Program-made: the position numbers and the translations under genes
Origin: Mycobacterium colombiense
GTDB taxonomy: Bacteria > Actinomycetota > Actinomycetes > Mycobacteriales > Mycobacteriaceae
DNA length: 47,171 nucleotides
Assembly (NCBI RefSeq): GCF_001953985.1
Contig: NZ_MBEI01000045.1
Location: 1 to 47,171 of the forward strand
Direction of reading: 5' to 3'
Part shown: positions 1-8,316 of the stretch, in pieces
Layout: the number at the start of each line of letters is the position of its first letter
Numbering within the stretch: position 1 is the first letter of the stretch
The notes under the pieces: generated by a model
Databases searched by the model: none
The model's input: only the letters and a program-made list of their open reading frames with translations
What the model was told of the DNA's origin: nothing

Positions 1-182
1 ACCTGGTTGATCAACTGGTGCCTGGGAGCCTGGAGTTTGCGAGTTTCACATTCGAATATCTCCAACAGCGCCAGACGTTCCGGGTTGGTCAACTCCTCAT
101 ACGAGTGCTCCTGGAAGAAAGACACCGCCGCGCGCAGCGACTCGACGGCCGCACCGATGTCCTCACGAGTACTCGAAAACAT
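1..182 (-). CDS. 13E12 repeat / DUF222-family protein, N-terminal fragment
   Basis: The minus strand encodes an open N-terminus of 60 residues that runs off the window edge. It begins MFSSTREDIGAAVES and carries the segment LLEIFECETRKLQAPRHQLINQ, which matches the opening helices of the mycobacterial 13E12 repeat family (DUF222 followed, in full-length members, by a C-terminal HNH nuclease domain). The domain that would show nuclease activity lies outside the window. In M. tuberculosis a 13E12 member (Rv1128c) sits near this chromosomal position, which agrees with the synteny of the rest of the window. An SOS-box-like palindrome overlaps the ATG, and several 13E12 genes are known to be LexA-regulated, so DNA-damage induction is a reasonable inference. 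Function in the cell is not established. Confidence 0.85.
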   Translation of the reverse strand, partial: MFSSTREDIGAAVESLRAAVSFFQEHSYEELTNPERLALLEIFECETRKLQAPRHQLINQ

Positions 183-188
183 GTTCGA
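173..188 (-). promoter_or_regulatory. LexA SOS-box-like palindrome at the 13E12 start codon
   Basis: The 16-mer TCGAAAACATGTTCGA differs at one position from the mycobacterial SOS box consensus TCGAACNNNNGTTCGA. It overlaps the ATG of the adjacent 13E12-family gene. LexA control of 13E12 genes has been reported in M. tuberculosis; binding here is inferred from sequence only. Confidence 0.65.
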
Positions 189-260
189 ATAGTATGCCCC
201 GCCACCGACAAAACCCGCCCCACTGAAACCACTGAAACAAAAGTGGCACAAGTGATTTGG

Positions 261-1625
261 CTACGCGACGGCCGCGGTCTCGGCCTCGGTCACCTCGGCC
301 GCGGCGCGCTCGCCGGAGCGGATCGCTCCATCGATCCACCCGCACATGACGGCCGAGCTCTCGGTGCCGGCCCAATGGATCCGGCCGCAGGGCTCGCGCA
401 AGGTATAGCCGAATTCGGTCAGCACGCCGGTGGGGGCGTGACCGATCATTCCGCCACCGGAATAGCGGTCCACCGTCCAGTTCTGCTCGTGGACCTCGAG
501 CGGCGCATTTGCCTTGCTGCCGAACCGGTCGACGAGTTCGCCGATGACCAGCGCTTTGCGCTCGGCCGCGTCGAGGCTTGTCAGCCGGCGCGCCGCGGGC
601 CCTTCGGTGATGACGCACATGATTCCCGGGTGCCCGGTGTCGGTGCAGGCGTCGATGGTCAGGGTGGCCGGGGACCCCGGCGCCGCGGACTGGCCGGAGA
701 ATCCGTCGGCGCGCCAGAACGGCTCGTCGTAAATGAGCGAGGTCTTGATGACCGCGCCGCTCGGCATGCGCTGGTGTAGAAGTGCCCGGTCCACCGGGAG
801 CATCGGCTCGTACAGGATCGAGGTGGCGATCGCCAGCGGGATCGCGACAATGACGCGGCGCGCCCGCACCGTCAGGTCGGCCGCGGTGATCGTCACACCG
901 TCACCATCCTGGCTGATCTGCCGGACCGGCTGCGAAAGGTGAAGCGCGTCGCCCAGTTCGGCCACCATCGGGCGGTGCAGCGCCCCCATCCCACCGACCG
1001 GGCGGGCATCTTGCGAGCCGCCCTTGCCCGATATCGCGAAGGTGAGTCCGCCCGCGGAGGCCGTCTGCAGCAGCCCCCACAGCAACGACGTCTCTGAGGC
1101 TGCCGAGGTGTAAAGGCCGGCGAAGGCCATGTCCAGCATCTCGGCGGCTTCCTTGGACATGGAATTCTTTTCGATCCACTGCCCGATGCTGATGCGGTCC
1201 CACTCTTGGGCCTTCTTCGCCTCCCATGGGGCCTCGCGGGGAATCGCTCTGCACATCTTCTCGATGGCGGCCAACCCAAGCCCGAGGTTGGCGACGGCCC
1301 ACGGGCTCACGGTCCACGGGATGGTGCCGCCGTAGCGGTGTTTCTTGCCGCCGACGATCATCATGGCGTCGCCGTCGTTGTGCTGCTTGTACTCCGGCAC
1401 GCCGAACTCGTTCATCAGCGCATAGATTCGGTCCTGGCCCGGACCGATCCACGCGCCGCCGCGGTCGATCCACGTACCGTCCGCTCGGGTTTCGGTGAAG
1501 GTGCGGCCACCGACCCGATCACGAGCCTCCAGCAAGGCCACCGAATGGCCCGCCTGTTTGAGCCGCAACGCGGCCGTCAAACCCGCGAATCCCGCTCCGA
1601 CCACGCAATAATCGACCTCAGACAC
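261..1625 (-). CDS. Flavin-containing amine oxidase (AofH-like)
   Basis: A 454-residue FAD-dependent oxidase of the monoamine oxidase / amino-oxidase family. The Rossmann motif GAGFAG is at residues 10-15, followed by the second FAD-contact motif LLEARDRVGGRT (31-42). The C-terminus has the typical IHWAGTE...GWIDGAIRSGERAA flavin-binding end. The segment that in eukaryotic MAO holds the Cys-FAD bond reads SGGG here, so the flavin should be non-covalent. It resembles M. tuberculosis AofH (Rv3170), but that gene is elsewhere in M. tuberculosis, so orthology is uncertain and the amine substrate is unknown. The GTG at 1625 is preferred because AGGAG lies 7 bases upstream; another GTG in frame at 1649 would add eight residues. 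No signal peptide; cytosolic. Confidence 0.85.
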   Translation of the reverse strand: MSEVDYCVVGAGFAGLTAALRLKQAGHSVALLEARDRVGGRTFTETRADGTWIDRGGAWIGPGQDRIYALMNEFGVPEYKQHNDGDAMMIVGGKKHRYGGTIPWTVSPWAVANLGLGLAAIEKMCRAIPREAPWEAKKAQEWDRISIGQWIEKNSMSKEAAEMLDMAFAGLYTSAASETSLLWGLLQTASAGGLTFAISGKGGSQDARPVGGMGALHRPMVAELGDALHLSQPVRQISQDGDGVTITAADLTVRARRVIVAIPLAIATSILYEPMLPVDRALLHQRMPSGAVIKTSLIYDEPFWRADGFSGQSAAPGSPATLTIDACTDTGHPGIMCVITEGPAARRLTSLDAAERKALVIGELVDRFGSKANAPLEVHEQNWTVDRYSGGGMIGHAPTGVLTEFGYTLREPCGRIHWAGTESSAVMCGWIDGAIRSGERAAAEVTEAETAAVA

Positions 1626-1801
1626 GGCTGGCTCCTCAACCTCGTCCACCCCAGCAGCAAACTACACCGGTCGAGTGCCCGCGGTGGCCGGTTAACACAG
1701 ATTTCCGCGGGCGTTCGCACGCGGCTGTCCGCAGGTGTTCGAGCAGAGCGCCGCGGGTTGACTGAGATGAGTTGGCGCACAGGCCATTCGGTCGCCAACC
1801 G

Positions 1802-2014
1802 CTACGAAGGCCCGCCGTATTGCCACACCAGCGCATGGGGTCCGGTGCTCGTCGGGTTGCACCACATCGGTCTGTCGTTGACGTCCTGGGTGGTCGAATG
1901 CAACACCGTGCACTCGTCGCCGGGCATCGGCGGATCGGCACGGCCTTCGGCGGCCGACGTGATCGCGAAGACGGCGGTGACCGTTACCCATGCGAGGGAC
2001 CAAGGCCTGCTCAT
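1802..2014 (-). CDS. Small secreted protein with two cysteines
   Basis: A 70-residue protein with a short N-terminal signal peptide: SRPW, then a hydrophobic stretch (about residues 6-20) and a probable signal peptidase site after EGRA (residue 26). The mature part of about 44 residues has two cysteines (in DECTV and MWCNP), likely paired outside the cell, and ends VWQYGGPS. I recognise the MWCNP...VWQYGG pattern as typical of short mycobacterial exported proteins of unknown function. A start 24 bases upstream (2038) is possible but would put charged residues before the signal. It is transcribed away from the DUF3556 gene, and the KstR-type palindrome lies in the shared intergenic region. Confidence 0.7.
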   Translation of the reverse strand: MSRPWSLAWVTVTAVFAITSAAEGRADPPMPGDECTVLHSTTQDVNDRPMWCNPTSTGPHALVWQYGGPS

Positions 2015-2113
2015 GATGACAATCCCCCTAAGCCGCATGCCGACCCGCCTTCAACGGTATCGGCGTGAAAGGCGCAGGCAAAGGTTTCTTGCCCAAGGTT
2101 GCAGTACGCAGCC

Positions 2114-2129
2114 CTAGAACAGGTTCTAG
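2114..2129. promoter_or_regulatory. KstR-type operator palindrome
   Basis: The perfect 16-base palindrome CTAGAACAGGTTCTAG contains TAGAACAGGTTCTA, a full match to the KstR motif TNNAACNNGTTNNA that controls cholesterol and lipid catabolism genes in mycobacteria. It ends 11 bases before the ATG of the DUF3556 gene and also lies upstream of the divergent secreted-protein gene. Binding is inferred from the motif match. Confidence 0.75.
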
Positions 2130-2140
2130 TCTGTGAAACC

Positions 2141-3892
2141 ATGGGATTTCTGAAGCCCGAGCTGCCGCAGCTCGACATGGCCGAATGGAACAAGGGCACC
2201 CGCAGCGAAAAGATCCGGCCGATGGCCAAGCACTGGGCCGAGGTGGGCTTCGGCACGCCGGTCGTGCTGCATCTGTTCTATGTCGTCAAAATCCTGCTCT
2301 ACATCCTCGGCGCCTGGCTGTTCGCGTCGGCCACCAACGGCCTCGGCGGCTTCACGCGCGTCGCGTCGTGGTGGTCGGAGCCGATCGTGTTCGAGAAGGT
2401 CGTGCTCTACACGATGCTCTTCGAGGTGATCGGGCTCGGTTGCGGCTTTGGCCCTTTGAACAACCGCTTCTTCCCGCCGATGGGCTCGATTCTGTACTGG
2501 ATGCGCTTCGGCACCATCCGGCTGCCACCGTGGCCGGATCGAGTCCCGCTCACCAAGGGCACCAAGCGCAAACCGGTCGACGTCGCGCTGTACGCGCTCT
2601 TCCTCCTGGTGACGCTGGCGGCGCTGTTCGCCGACGGCACCGGGCCGATACCCGAACTGGGCACCACGATCGGGCTGCTGCCCGCGTGGAAGATCGTGCT
2701 GATCCTGCTGCTGCTGGCGGTGGTCGGGCTGCGCGACAAGGTGATCTTCCTGGCCGCCCGCGGCGAGGTGTACGCGACGATGGCGGTGACGTTCTTGTTC
2801 GCGGCGCCCGACATGATCGTCGGGTCCAAGGTGGTGTTCCTGGTGATCTGGATGGGCGCCGCCACATCCAAGCTCAACAAACACTTTCCGTTCGTCATCT
2901 CCACGATGATGTCCAACAACCCGCTGGTGCGGCCCCGCTGGCTAAAACGTCGCTTCTTCGAAAGCTTCCCGGATGATCTGCGGCCGGGACGGCTGTCGCG
3001 GTGGATCGCGCATCTCAGCACCGCCATCGAGATGCTGGTGCCGCTGCCGCTGTTCTTCTGTCACGGCGGCTGGCCCGTCACGATCGCCGCCATCGCGATG
3101 GTCTGTTTCCACCTGGGGATCCTCGTCTCGATCCCGATGGGCGTGCCGCTGGAGTGGAACGTCTTCATGATCTTCGGGGTGTTGTCGTTGTTCGTCGCGC
3201 ACACCCACATCGGGCTGCGCGAGCTGAGGCACCCGGTCGTGGTGGCGGTCCTGTTCGTCGTCATCGCGGGAATCGTCTTGTTGGGCAACATGTTTCCGCG
3301 CAAGATCTCGTTCCTGCCCGGGATGCGTTACTACGCGGGCAACTGGGACACCACGCTGTGGTGCATCAAGCCCTCGGCCAGCGACAAGATCGGCAGGGGC
3401 ATCGTGGCGATCGCCAGCATGCCGCAGGCCCAGCTGGAGCGGTTCTACGGCAGTCCCGAGGCGGCGCAGATCCCGATCTACATGGGATATGCGTTCCGCG
3501 GCTTCAACACTCACGGCCGCGCGCTGTTCACGCTGGCACACCGCGCCATGGCGGGCCAGAACGAGGACGACTACGTCATCACCGACGGCGAGCGGATCTG
3601 CAGCACCGCCATCGGCTGGAACTTCGGCGACGGCCACATGCACAACGAGCAGCTGATCGCCGCCCTGCAGGAGCGCTGCCACTTCCAACCGGGCGAGGTC
3701 CGGGTGGTTCTGCTTGACGCGCAACCGATTCACAAGCAGACCCAGGAGTACCGGTTGGTCGACGCGGCGACGGGTGAATTCGAGCGCGGCATCGTCCGGG
3801 TCGCCGACATGGTCGTTCGCCAACCGTGGGCCGATGACGTTCCGGTGCAACTGCTCTCGGACGAGTCACCGTCGACCGCCACGCCAGAGTGA
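2141..3892 (+). CDS. DUF3556 family multi-pass membrane protein (Rv1132-like)
   Basis: A 583-residue integral membrane protein starting MGFLKPELPQLD. An N-terminal cytosolic stretch is followed by about ten hydrophobic segments (for example around FYVVKILLYILGAWLF, VALYALFLLVTLAALF, WKIVLILLLLAVVGL, VTIAAIAMVCFHLGILV and VAVLFVVIAGIVLLG). A soluble C-terminal domain of about 170 residues contains MRYYAGNWDTTLW. This is the DUF3556 family; M. tuberculosis Rv1132 next to metE appears to be the ortholog. The molecular function is unknown. An upstream in-frame ATG at 2099 would place the KstR box inside the gene, so the ATG at 2141 is chosen. The perfect KstR-type operator directly upstream suggests derepression during growth on sterols, which is the best available hint at its role. 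Confidence 0.85.
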   Translation: MGFLKPELPQLDMAEWNKGTRSEKIRPMAKHWAEVGFGTPVVLHLFYVVKILLYILGAWLFASATNGLGGFTRVASWWSEPIVFEKVVLYTMLFEVIGLGCGFGPLNNRFFPPMGSILYWMRFGTIRLPPWPDRVPLTKGTKRKPVDVALYALFLLVTLAALFADGTGPIPELGTTIGLLPAWKIVLILLLLAVVGLRDKVIFLAARGEVYATMAVTFLFAAPDMIVGSKVVFLVIWMGAATSKLNKHFPFVISTMMSNNPLVRPRWLKRRFFESFPDDLRPGRLSRWIAHLSTAIEMLVPLPLFFCHGGWPVTIAAIAMVCFHLGILVSIPMGVPLEWNVFMIFGVLSLFVAHTHIGLRELRHPVVVAVLFVVIAGIVLLGNMFPRKISFLPGMRYYAGNWDTTLWCIKPSASDKIGRGIVAIASMPQAQLERFYGSPEAAQIPIYMGYAFRGFNTHGRALFTLAHRAMAGQNEDDYVITDGERICSTAIGWNFGDGHMHNEQLIAALQERCHFQPGEVRVVLLDAQPIHKQTQEYRLVDAATGEFERGIVRVADMVVRQPWADDVPVQLLSDESPSTATPE

Positions 3893-3898
3893 CCGCGA

Positions 3899-3934
3899 AG
3901 GCCGACCGCCACGCCGGCGCGTGACGCTCGGCCT
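3899..3934. terminator. Weak hairpin between convergent genes
   Basis: AGGCCGA and TCGGCCT form a 7-bp stem with a GC-rich loop between the stop codons of the convergent DUF3556 gene and metE. There is no U-tract, so a role as terminator is only possible. Confidence 0.35.
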
Positions 3935-3944
3935 CCGCTGAAGG

Positions 3945-6215
3945 CTAGACGCCGGCCCGGACCTCCTGGGCGGCGGCAACCATGTTTTTCAGCGACGCGT
4001 TCACCTCGTCGGTGTTGCGGGTTTTCAGCCCGCAGTCGGGGTTGACCCACAGCCGCTCGGCCGGCACGGCCCGCAGCGCCGCGCGCAGCGACTCGGCCAT
4101 CTCGTTGGTGCTCGGCACCCGCGGCGAGTGGATGTCGTAGACGCCCGGACCCACGCTGTTGGAGAAGCCGATCGAGTTCAGGTCGTCCAGCACCTCCATG
4201 TGTGAGCGTGCCGCCTCGATGGACGTCACGTCGGCGTCCAGGTCGGCGATGGCTCCGATCACATCGCCGAATTCCGAGTAGCACAGGTGAGTGTGGATCT
4301 GGGTGGAGTCCGCGACGCCGGACGTGGCCAAGCGGAAAGAGCCTACGGCCCAACGCAAGTAGTCCTCTTGGTCGGCGCGGCGAAGCGGCAGCAGCTCCCG
4401 CAGCGCGGGCTCGTCGACCTGGATCACCGCGATGCCCGCCGCCTGCAGATCCACGGTCTCGTCGCGGATGGCCAGCGCCACCTGATTGGCGGTGTCGGCC
4501 AGCGGCTGGTCGTCGCGGACGAACGACCACGCCAGGATCGTCACCGGGCCGGTCAGCATGCCCTTGACCGGCTTGTCGGTCAGCGACTGCGCATACTTGG
4601 CCCACTCCACCGTCATCGGGTGCTGGCGGATCACGTCGCCGAAGAGCACCGGCGGGCGCACGCAGCGGCTGCCGTAGGACTGCACCCAGCCGTTCTTGGT
4701 GGCGAAGAAGCCGTCCAGCTGCTCGGCGAAGTACTGCACCATGTCGTTGCGCTCCGGCTCGCCGTGCACCAGCACGTCGATTCCGAGGCTCTCCTGCAAC
4801 TTGATGACGTCGGCGATCTCCTGCTTCATCCGCCTCTGGTACTCGGCCTCGTCGATCTCGCCGGAGACCAGCGCGGCGCGTGCCTTGCGGATCTCGACGG
4901 TCTGCGGGAACGACCCGATGGTGGTGGTCGGCAGCGGGGGCAGGTGCAGTCGCGCCTCCTGGCTGGTGCGGCGCTGGGCGGCGTCACCCCGGTGCGTACC
5001 CGACGCGACGATCTCGTCGATGCGGGCCCGGATGCGGTCGTTATGCAGGCGCGGGTCGCTCTTGCGGGACGCCACCGCGGCGTTGGACGCGGCGATCTCG
5101 TCGGCGACCGCGGCGCGGCCCTCGTTGAGTGCCCGGGCCAGCGTCACCACCTCGGCGACCTTCTCCTGCCCGAACGCCAGCCAGCTGCGCAGCGCGTCGT
5201 CGAGGCCGGTCTCGGGCTCCAGCGAGTACGGCACGTGCAGCGTCGAGCAGGATGTCGAGACCACCACGTGGGCCGCGGCGCCCCGCAGGGCGGCCAGCTT
5301 GCCCAGCGCAGACTCCAGGTCGGTGCGCCAGATGTTGCGCCCGTCCACCACACCGGCGACCAGGGTCTTGCCGGCCAGCTCGGGCACCGCCGCCACCGCC
5401 GTGTCGGCCCCGTAGACCAGGTCGACACCGATCGCCTCCACGGGCGTGCGGGCCAGCCCGGCCAGGGAGGCGCCGGGGTCACCGAAGTAGGTGGCGACGT
5501 AGATGGCCGGCCGGTTGCTCACCGACCCCAGCTTGTTGTAGATCGCCTCGGCCAAAGCGGGCGCGTCGGGGGAGATGTCGGTGACCAGCGCGGGCTCATC
5601 GAGCTGGACCCACTGCGCGCCGTTGTCGGCGAGCAGCGACAGCAGCTCCGAGTAGATCGGGATCAGCTCCTGCAGCCGCTCGATCGGCGGGCCACCACCG
5701 TCGACGCCTTTGCTCAGCAGCAGGAACGTGACTGGACCGATGACCACCGGGCGGGCCGGAATCCCAAGACCTCGGGCCTCTTTCAACTCCGAGAGCACCT
5801 TGTCCGGGTTCAGCGAAAACGTGGTCTCGGGTCCGATCTCGGGGACGATGTAGTGGTAGTTGGTGTCGAACCACTTGGTCATCTCCAGCGGCGCGACGTC
5901 CTTGTTGCCGCGTGCGGCGGCGAAGTAGCGGTCGAGGTCATCGGCGACCTGCGCGGCCCGGGCCGGTAGCGCGCCCAGCATGACCGCGGTGTCGAGCACC
6001 TGGTCGTAGTAGGAGAAGGTGTTCACCGGCACCGAGTCCAGGCCGGCGTCGACCAGGCCCTTCCACGTGTCGCGTCGCAGCGTGGCGGCGACCTTCTCCA
6101 GATCGGCTCGGCTGGTGCGTCCGGCCCAGTAGCCCTCGGTGGCGCGCTTCAGCTCGCGCTTGGGACCGATGCGTGGCGAGCCGACAACCGTTGCGGTGAA
6201 TGCTTGAGGGGTCAC
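3945..6215 (-). CDS. metE: Cobalamin-independent methionine synthase MetE
   Basis: A 756-residue 5-methyltetrahydropteroyltriglutamate-homocysteine methyltransferase. It makes methionine from homocysteine without B12. The N-terminal domain begins [17 protein letters not shown], as is usual in MetE. The C-terminal barrel carries the zinc ligands: His and Cys in the segment [10 protein letters not shown] (about residue 640) and a second Cys in NPDCGLKTR (about 725), plus a Glu in between. Length is normal for the family. The GTG start has AAGGA 8 bases upstream. The preceding leader contains a cobalamin riboswitch, so the gene should be switched off when B12 is available. It corresponds to Rv1133c of M. 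tuberculosis. Confidence 0.97.
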   Translation of the reverse strand: MTPQAFTATVVGSPRIGPKRELKRATEGYWAGRTSRADLEKVAATLRRDTWKGLVDAGLDSVPVNTFSYYDQVLDTAVMLGALPARAAQVADDLDRYFAAARGNKDVAPLEMTKWFDTNYHYIVPEIGPETTFSLNPDKVLSELKEARGLGIPARPVVIGPVTFLLLSKGVDGGGPPIERLQELIPIYSELLSLLADNGAQWVQLDEPALVTDISPDAPALAEAIYNKLGSVSNRPAIYVATYFGDPGASLAGLARTPVEAIGVDLVYGADTAVAAVPELAGKTLVAGVVDGRNIWRTDLESALGKLAALRGAAAHVVVSTSCSTLHVPYSLEPETGLDDALRSWLAFGQEKVAEVVTLARALNEGRAAVADEIAASNAAVASRKSDPRLHNDRIRARIDEIVASGTHRGDAAQRRTSQEARLHLPPLPTTTIGSFPQTVEIRKARAALVSGEIDEAEYQRRMKQEIADVIKLQESLGIDVLVHGEPERNDMVQYFAEQLDGFFATKNGWVQSYGSRCVRPPVLFGDVIRQHPMTVEWAKYAQSLTDKPVKGMLTGPVTILAWSFVRDDQPLADTANQVALAIRDETVDLQAAGIAVIQVDEPALRELLPLRRADQEDYLRWAVGSFRLATSGVADSTQIHTHLCYSEFGDVIGAIADLDADVTSIEAARSHMEVLDDLNSIGFSNSVGPGVYDIHSPRVPSTNEMAESLRAALRAVPAERLWVNPDCGLKTRNTDEVNASLKNMVAAAQEVRAGV

Positions 6216-6365
6216 GATATTCGTCCTTCAATCGGCGTGGTGGTCACCGCCGGCGGACGTGCAGCCGATCCGTTAGCGGTGCGTACCCAAGTACTAACCG
6301 CAACGACTGCTGCCTAACGCCCATTCCTCGAGGCGATGAGCCGCCGAACGCGGCGCGCCCGGCAC

Positions 6366-6545
6366 GGCTGGCAGGTCTCCGGACTCGCAGGCGCGCACCG
6401 CGGGGTGCTCCTAGTGGCCGTCGCTTCCCAGTCGTAGTGACCAGTGCTTGCCAAAAACTCTGACGGCGGTCGTTCCTGCATACCGTTGCGGGACAGTCCC
6501 GGATTCTCACCGGGTTCCCTCTCACGAAGCGCTACTAACGTGCTC
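6366..6545 (-). promoter_or_regulatory. Cobalamin (B12) riboswitch of metE
   Basis: On the minus strand the leader holds the conserved cobalamin-aptamer blocks in order: GGTGAGAATCC followed by CTGTCCCGCAACGGT (complement of about 6481-6511), GCCACT (6413-6418) and GTCCGGAGACCTGCC (the B12 box, about 6370-6385). About 150 bases separate the aptamer from the metE start and should hold the expression platform. A B12 riboswitch ahead of metE is known in M. tuberculosis. This accounts for most of the gene-free stretch 6216-6604. Confidence 0.95.
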
Positions 6546-6604
6546 CGCTCGATGCCCGCGCCGCGGTTGCGGCGCAAGCAGACCAGCTGCGAGGAGCAGT
6601 TTAA

Positions 6605-7246
6605 TCAGTTCGCCAACGCTTGAGCGATCGGGATGTCGCCGTTATTGAATTCGATGGTCCGCCGGATGGTCGAATCGTCGGCCAGCGCGGCCGCCGCGAC
6701 GAGCGCGACGTCGGCGCGGGATACCTCTCCCTTACCCTTCGCAAGGACGATCTTGCCGGTCGCCGGTTCCAACGTGAGCCGGCCGGGACCCAGCACCGTC
6801 CAGTACAACTCGCTGTCCCGCAGATGGGCATCGGCGGCGGCCTTGGCCTCGGCATAGGCGAAGAACGGATCATCCTGCGGCACACCATGATCCGGACCGG
6901 CGCCGAAGTAGGACACCATCACGAACCGCTTGACGCCCGCCTGTGCGGCGGCGTCGATCACCCGGATCGCCGCGTCGCGGTCGACGGCATACGTCCGGTC
7001 CGGATTGCCACCGCCCGCCCCGGCCGAGAAGACGACCGCGTCGTGCCCGCTTACCAGGTCGGCCAGCGCGTCGGTGTCGAGCCGCTCGATATCGGCCACC
7101 ACCGGCTCGGCGCCGGTGGCCGCGACATCGTCGGATTGGTCGGGATTGCGGAAGACCGAGCTCACCCGGTCGCCGCGTTCGGTCAGGATCCGGGCGAGCT
7201 GCAGCGCGACCTTGCCGTGTCCGCCGAAGACGATGACTCGTGCCAT
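6605..7246 (-). CDS. NAD(P)-binding atypical SDR (NmrA-like)
   Basis: A 213-residue NAD(P)-binding protein of the atypical SDR type. The nucleotide motif is FGGHGKVALQLA at residues 7-18, followed by a core resembling NAD(P)H-binding epimerase-like proteins (VKRFVMVSYFGAG, about residue 95; AKAAADAHLRDSELYWTVLGPGRL, about 130-155). The usual Tyr-x-x-x-Lys pair is not obvious, as in many NmrA-type redox sensors and reductases. The substrate is unknown. It ends just before the metE riboswitch region and starts about 130 bases after the next minus-strand gene, with the tandem repeat in between. Confidence 0.75.
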   Translation of the reverse strand: MARVIVFGGHGKVALQLARILTERGDRVSSVFRNPDQSDDVAATGAEPVVADIERLDTDALADLVSGHDAVVFSAGAGGGNPDRTYAVDRDAAIRVIDAAAQAGVKRFVMVSYFGAGPDHGVPQDDPFFAYAEAKAAADAHLRDSELYWTVLGPGRLTLEPATGKIVLAKGKGEVSRADVALVAAAALADDSTIRRTIEFNNGDIPIAQALAN

Positions 7247-7278
7247 GCACCCGACGGTCGCGCGGCTGATCCTGGTGT

Positions 7279-7321
7279 TGGCGACCCGCTTCGCCCGGCT
7301 ACGCCGCGCTCGCGATCGCCA
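7279..7321. repeat. Tandem 43-base repeat, copy 1
   Basis: A 43-base unit begins TGGCGACCCGCTTCGCCCGG and ends CGCGATCGCCA. It is repeated 13 bases later with only two mismatches. The ends TGGCGA and TCGCCA are inverted, so each unit can fold on itself. It may be a small mycobacterial interspersed repeat; I cannot name the family. Confidence 0.8.
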
Positions 7322-7334
7322 CTACACCGGATGG

Positions 7335-7377
7335 TGGCGACGCGCTTCGCCCGGCTATGCCGCGCTCGCGATCGCCA
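7335..7377. repeat. Tandem 43-base repeat, copy 2
   Basis: Second copy of the unit, differing from copy 1 at two positions (CGCGC for CCCGC, TATGCC for TACGCC). It abuts the stop codon of the SDR gene at 7378. The pair could act as a transcript 3' end for that gene, but there is no U-tract. Confidence 0.8.
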
Positions 7378-8220
7378 TTAAAGCTTCACTTTGCCCATGA
7401 TGATGTCGATGATCGGCTTGCCGGGGGCGTAGGCGCCGGTCATCGAGGCCATGGTGTGTCCGGAGTCCACCAGCAGCGTGATCCCGCTGATGCCGCAGGC
7501 CGCCTCGCTGTTGAGGAAGGTCATCACGTCGCCCATCTGCTCGGGGGTGTGCACCTTCGAGCCGGTCTCGTCGCGGTAGTCCTGGGCGAAGGACAGCCAC
7601 AGGTCCGCGTTGGCCTGGGCCAGCGGGGTGTCGGTCGGCCCCGGGCAGATCGCGTTGATCCGAATGCCCTTCTTCGCCAGCGGATAGCCCTGGGTGGCCA
7701 CGTAGGTGTTGATCACCTTCTTGCTGGTGCCGTAGTGGTTGATGCCTTCGGACTCGTGCGCCTGGCACCACGCCTCGGCCGCCGCGAAGTCCGGCGTCGC
7801 CAAAAATTCCAACATCAGGTCCAGGTCGTTCTCCCAGCCCATGCCGGCGACCGAGGAGATGAAGCAGATGGCCGAGCCGTTGGGGAGCTTGTTCTGTTCC
7901 AGCAGCCGGTCGATCAGGTGGCGATGGCCGATGAAGTTGATCTTCATCAGGTCGATCGTGCCGTCGGCGACGCCGGCGGCGGAGAACACCGCGTGGATGG
8001 GGCCATCGATCTGCTCGAGGGCGGAATCGATGGACGCGGGGTCGCGCAGGTCCACCTGGACGGACTGGGCGACCTTGTAGTCCACCGGCGCGTAGTCCAT
8101 CACGATGACTTCGGCACCCAGCTCGGCCGCTGACTTGGCCGCCGCGGCGCCCATGCCAGTCGCGCCACCAACAACGAGAGCGCGCTTGCCGTCGTAGCGC
8201 AACCGATCGACAATGGTCAT
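7378..8220 (-). CDS. Short-chain dehydrogenase/reductase
   Basis: A 280-residue classical-like SDR starting MTIVDRLRYDG. The cofactor motif GGATGMGAA is at about residues 19-27. The catalytic Ser is in FISSVAG, and Tyr/Lys in HYGTSKK. CPGPTDTPL follows, and the family C-terminal extension ends MGKVKL. It resembles hydroxysteroid / alcohol dehydrogenases of the 3-alpha-HSD type, but the substrate cannot be read from sequence. The ATG at 8220 is chosen over one at 8247 because the predicted promoter (-35 TTGAAC, 17 bases, -10 TACAGT) leaves a sensible leader. The promoter carries the island's shared operator, so the gene probably belongs to the double-TetR regulon. Confidence 0.85.
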   Translation of the reverse strand: MTIVDRLRYDGKRALVVGGATGMGAAAAKSAAELGAEVIVMDYAPVDYKVAQSVQVDLRDPASIDSALEQIDGPIHAVFSAAGVADGTIDLMKINFIGHRHLIDRLLEQNKLPNGSAICFISSVAGMGWENDLDLMLEFLATPDFAAAEAWCQAHESEGINHYGTSKKVINTYVATQGYPLAKKGIRINAICPGPTDTPLAQANADLWLSFAQDYRDETGSKVHTPEQMGDVMTFLNSEAACGISGITLLVDSGHTMASMTGAYAPGKPIIDIIMGKVKL

Positions 8221-8265
8221 GGAAATCCCCTTCTCGGATAATGCCAACGCGGTTCTAACTGCTCA

Positions 8266-8294
8266 ACTGTATGGGTAACAGTTATTTGGTTCAA
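8266..8294 (-). promoter_or_regulatory. Promoter with shared operator, SDR at 7378
   Basis: On the minus strand TTGAAC and TACAGT are separated by exactly 17 bases. The shared element, here ACCAAATAACTGTT, covers the end of the -35 and the spacer. A partly overlapping dyad AACTGT...ACAGTT spans 8265-8283. Confidence 0.6.
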
Positions 8295-8316
8295 TACCGG
8301 GGCGGTTAATTGGGGT

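Noticed and set aside
4287..5969. Long open frame (560 codons) on the strand opposite metE
   Set aside because: It mirrors the third-position GC of metE; its translation is rich in Arg, Gly and His and has no family pattern.
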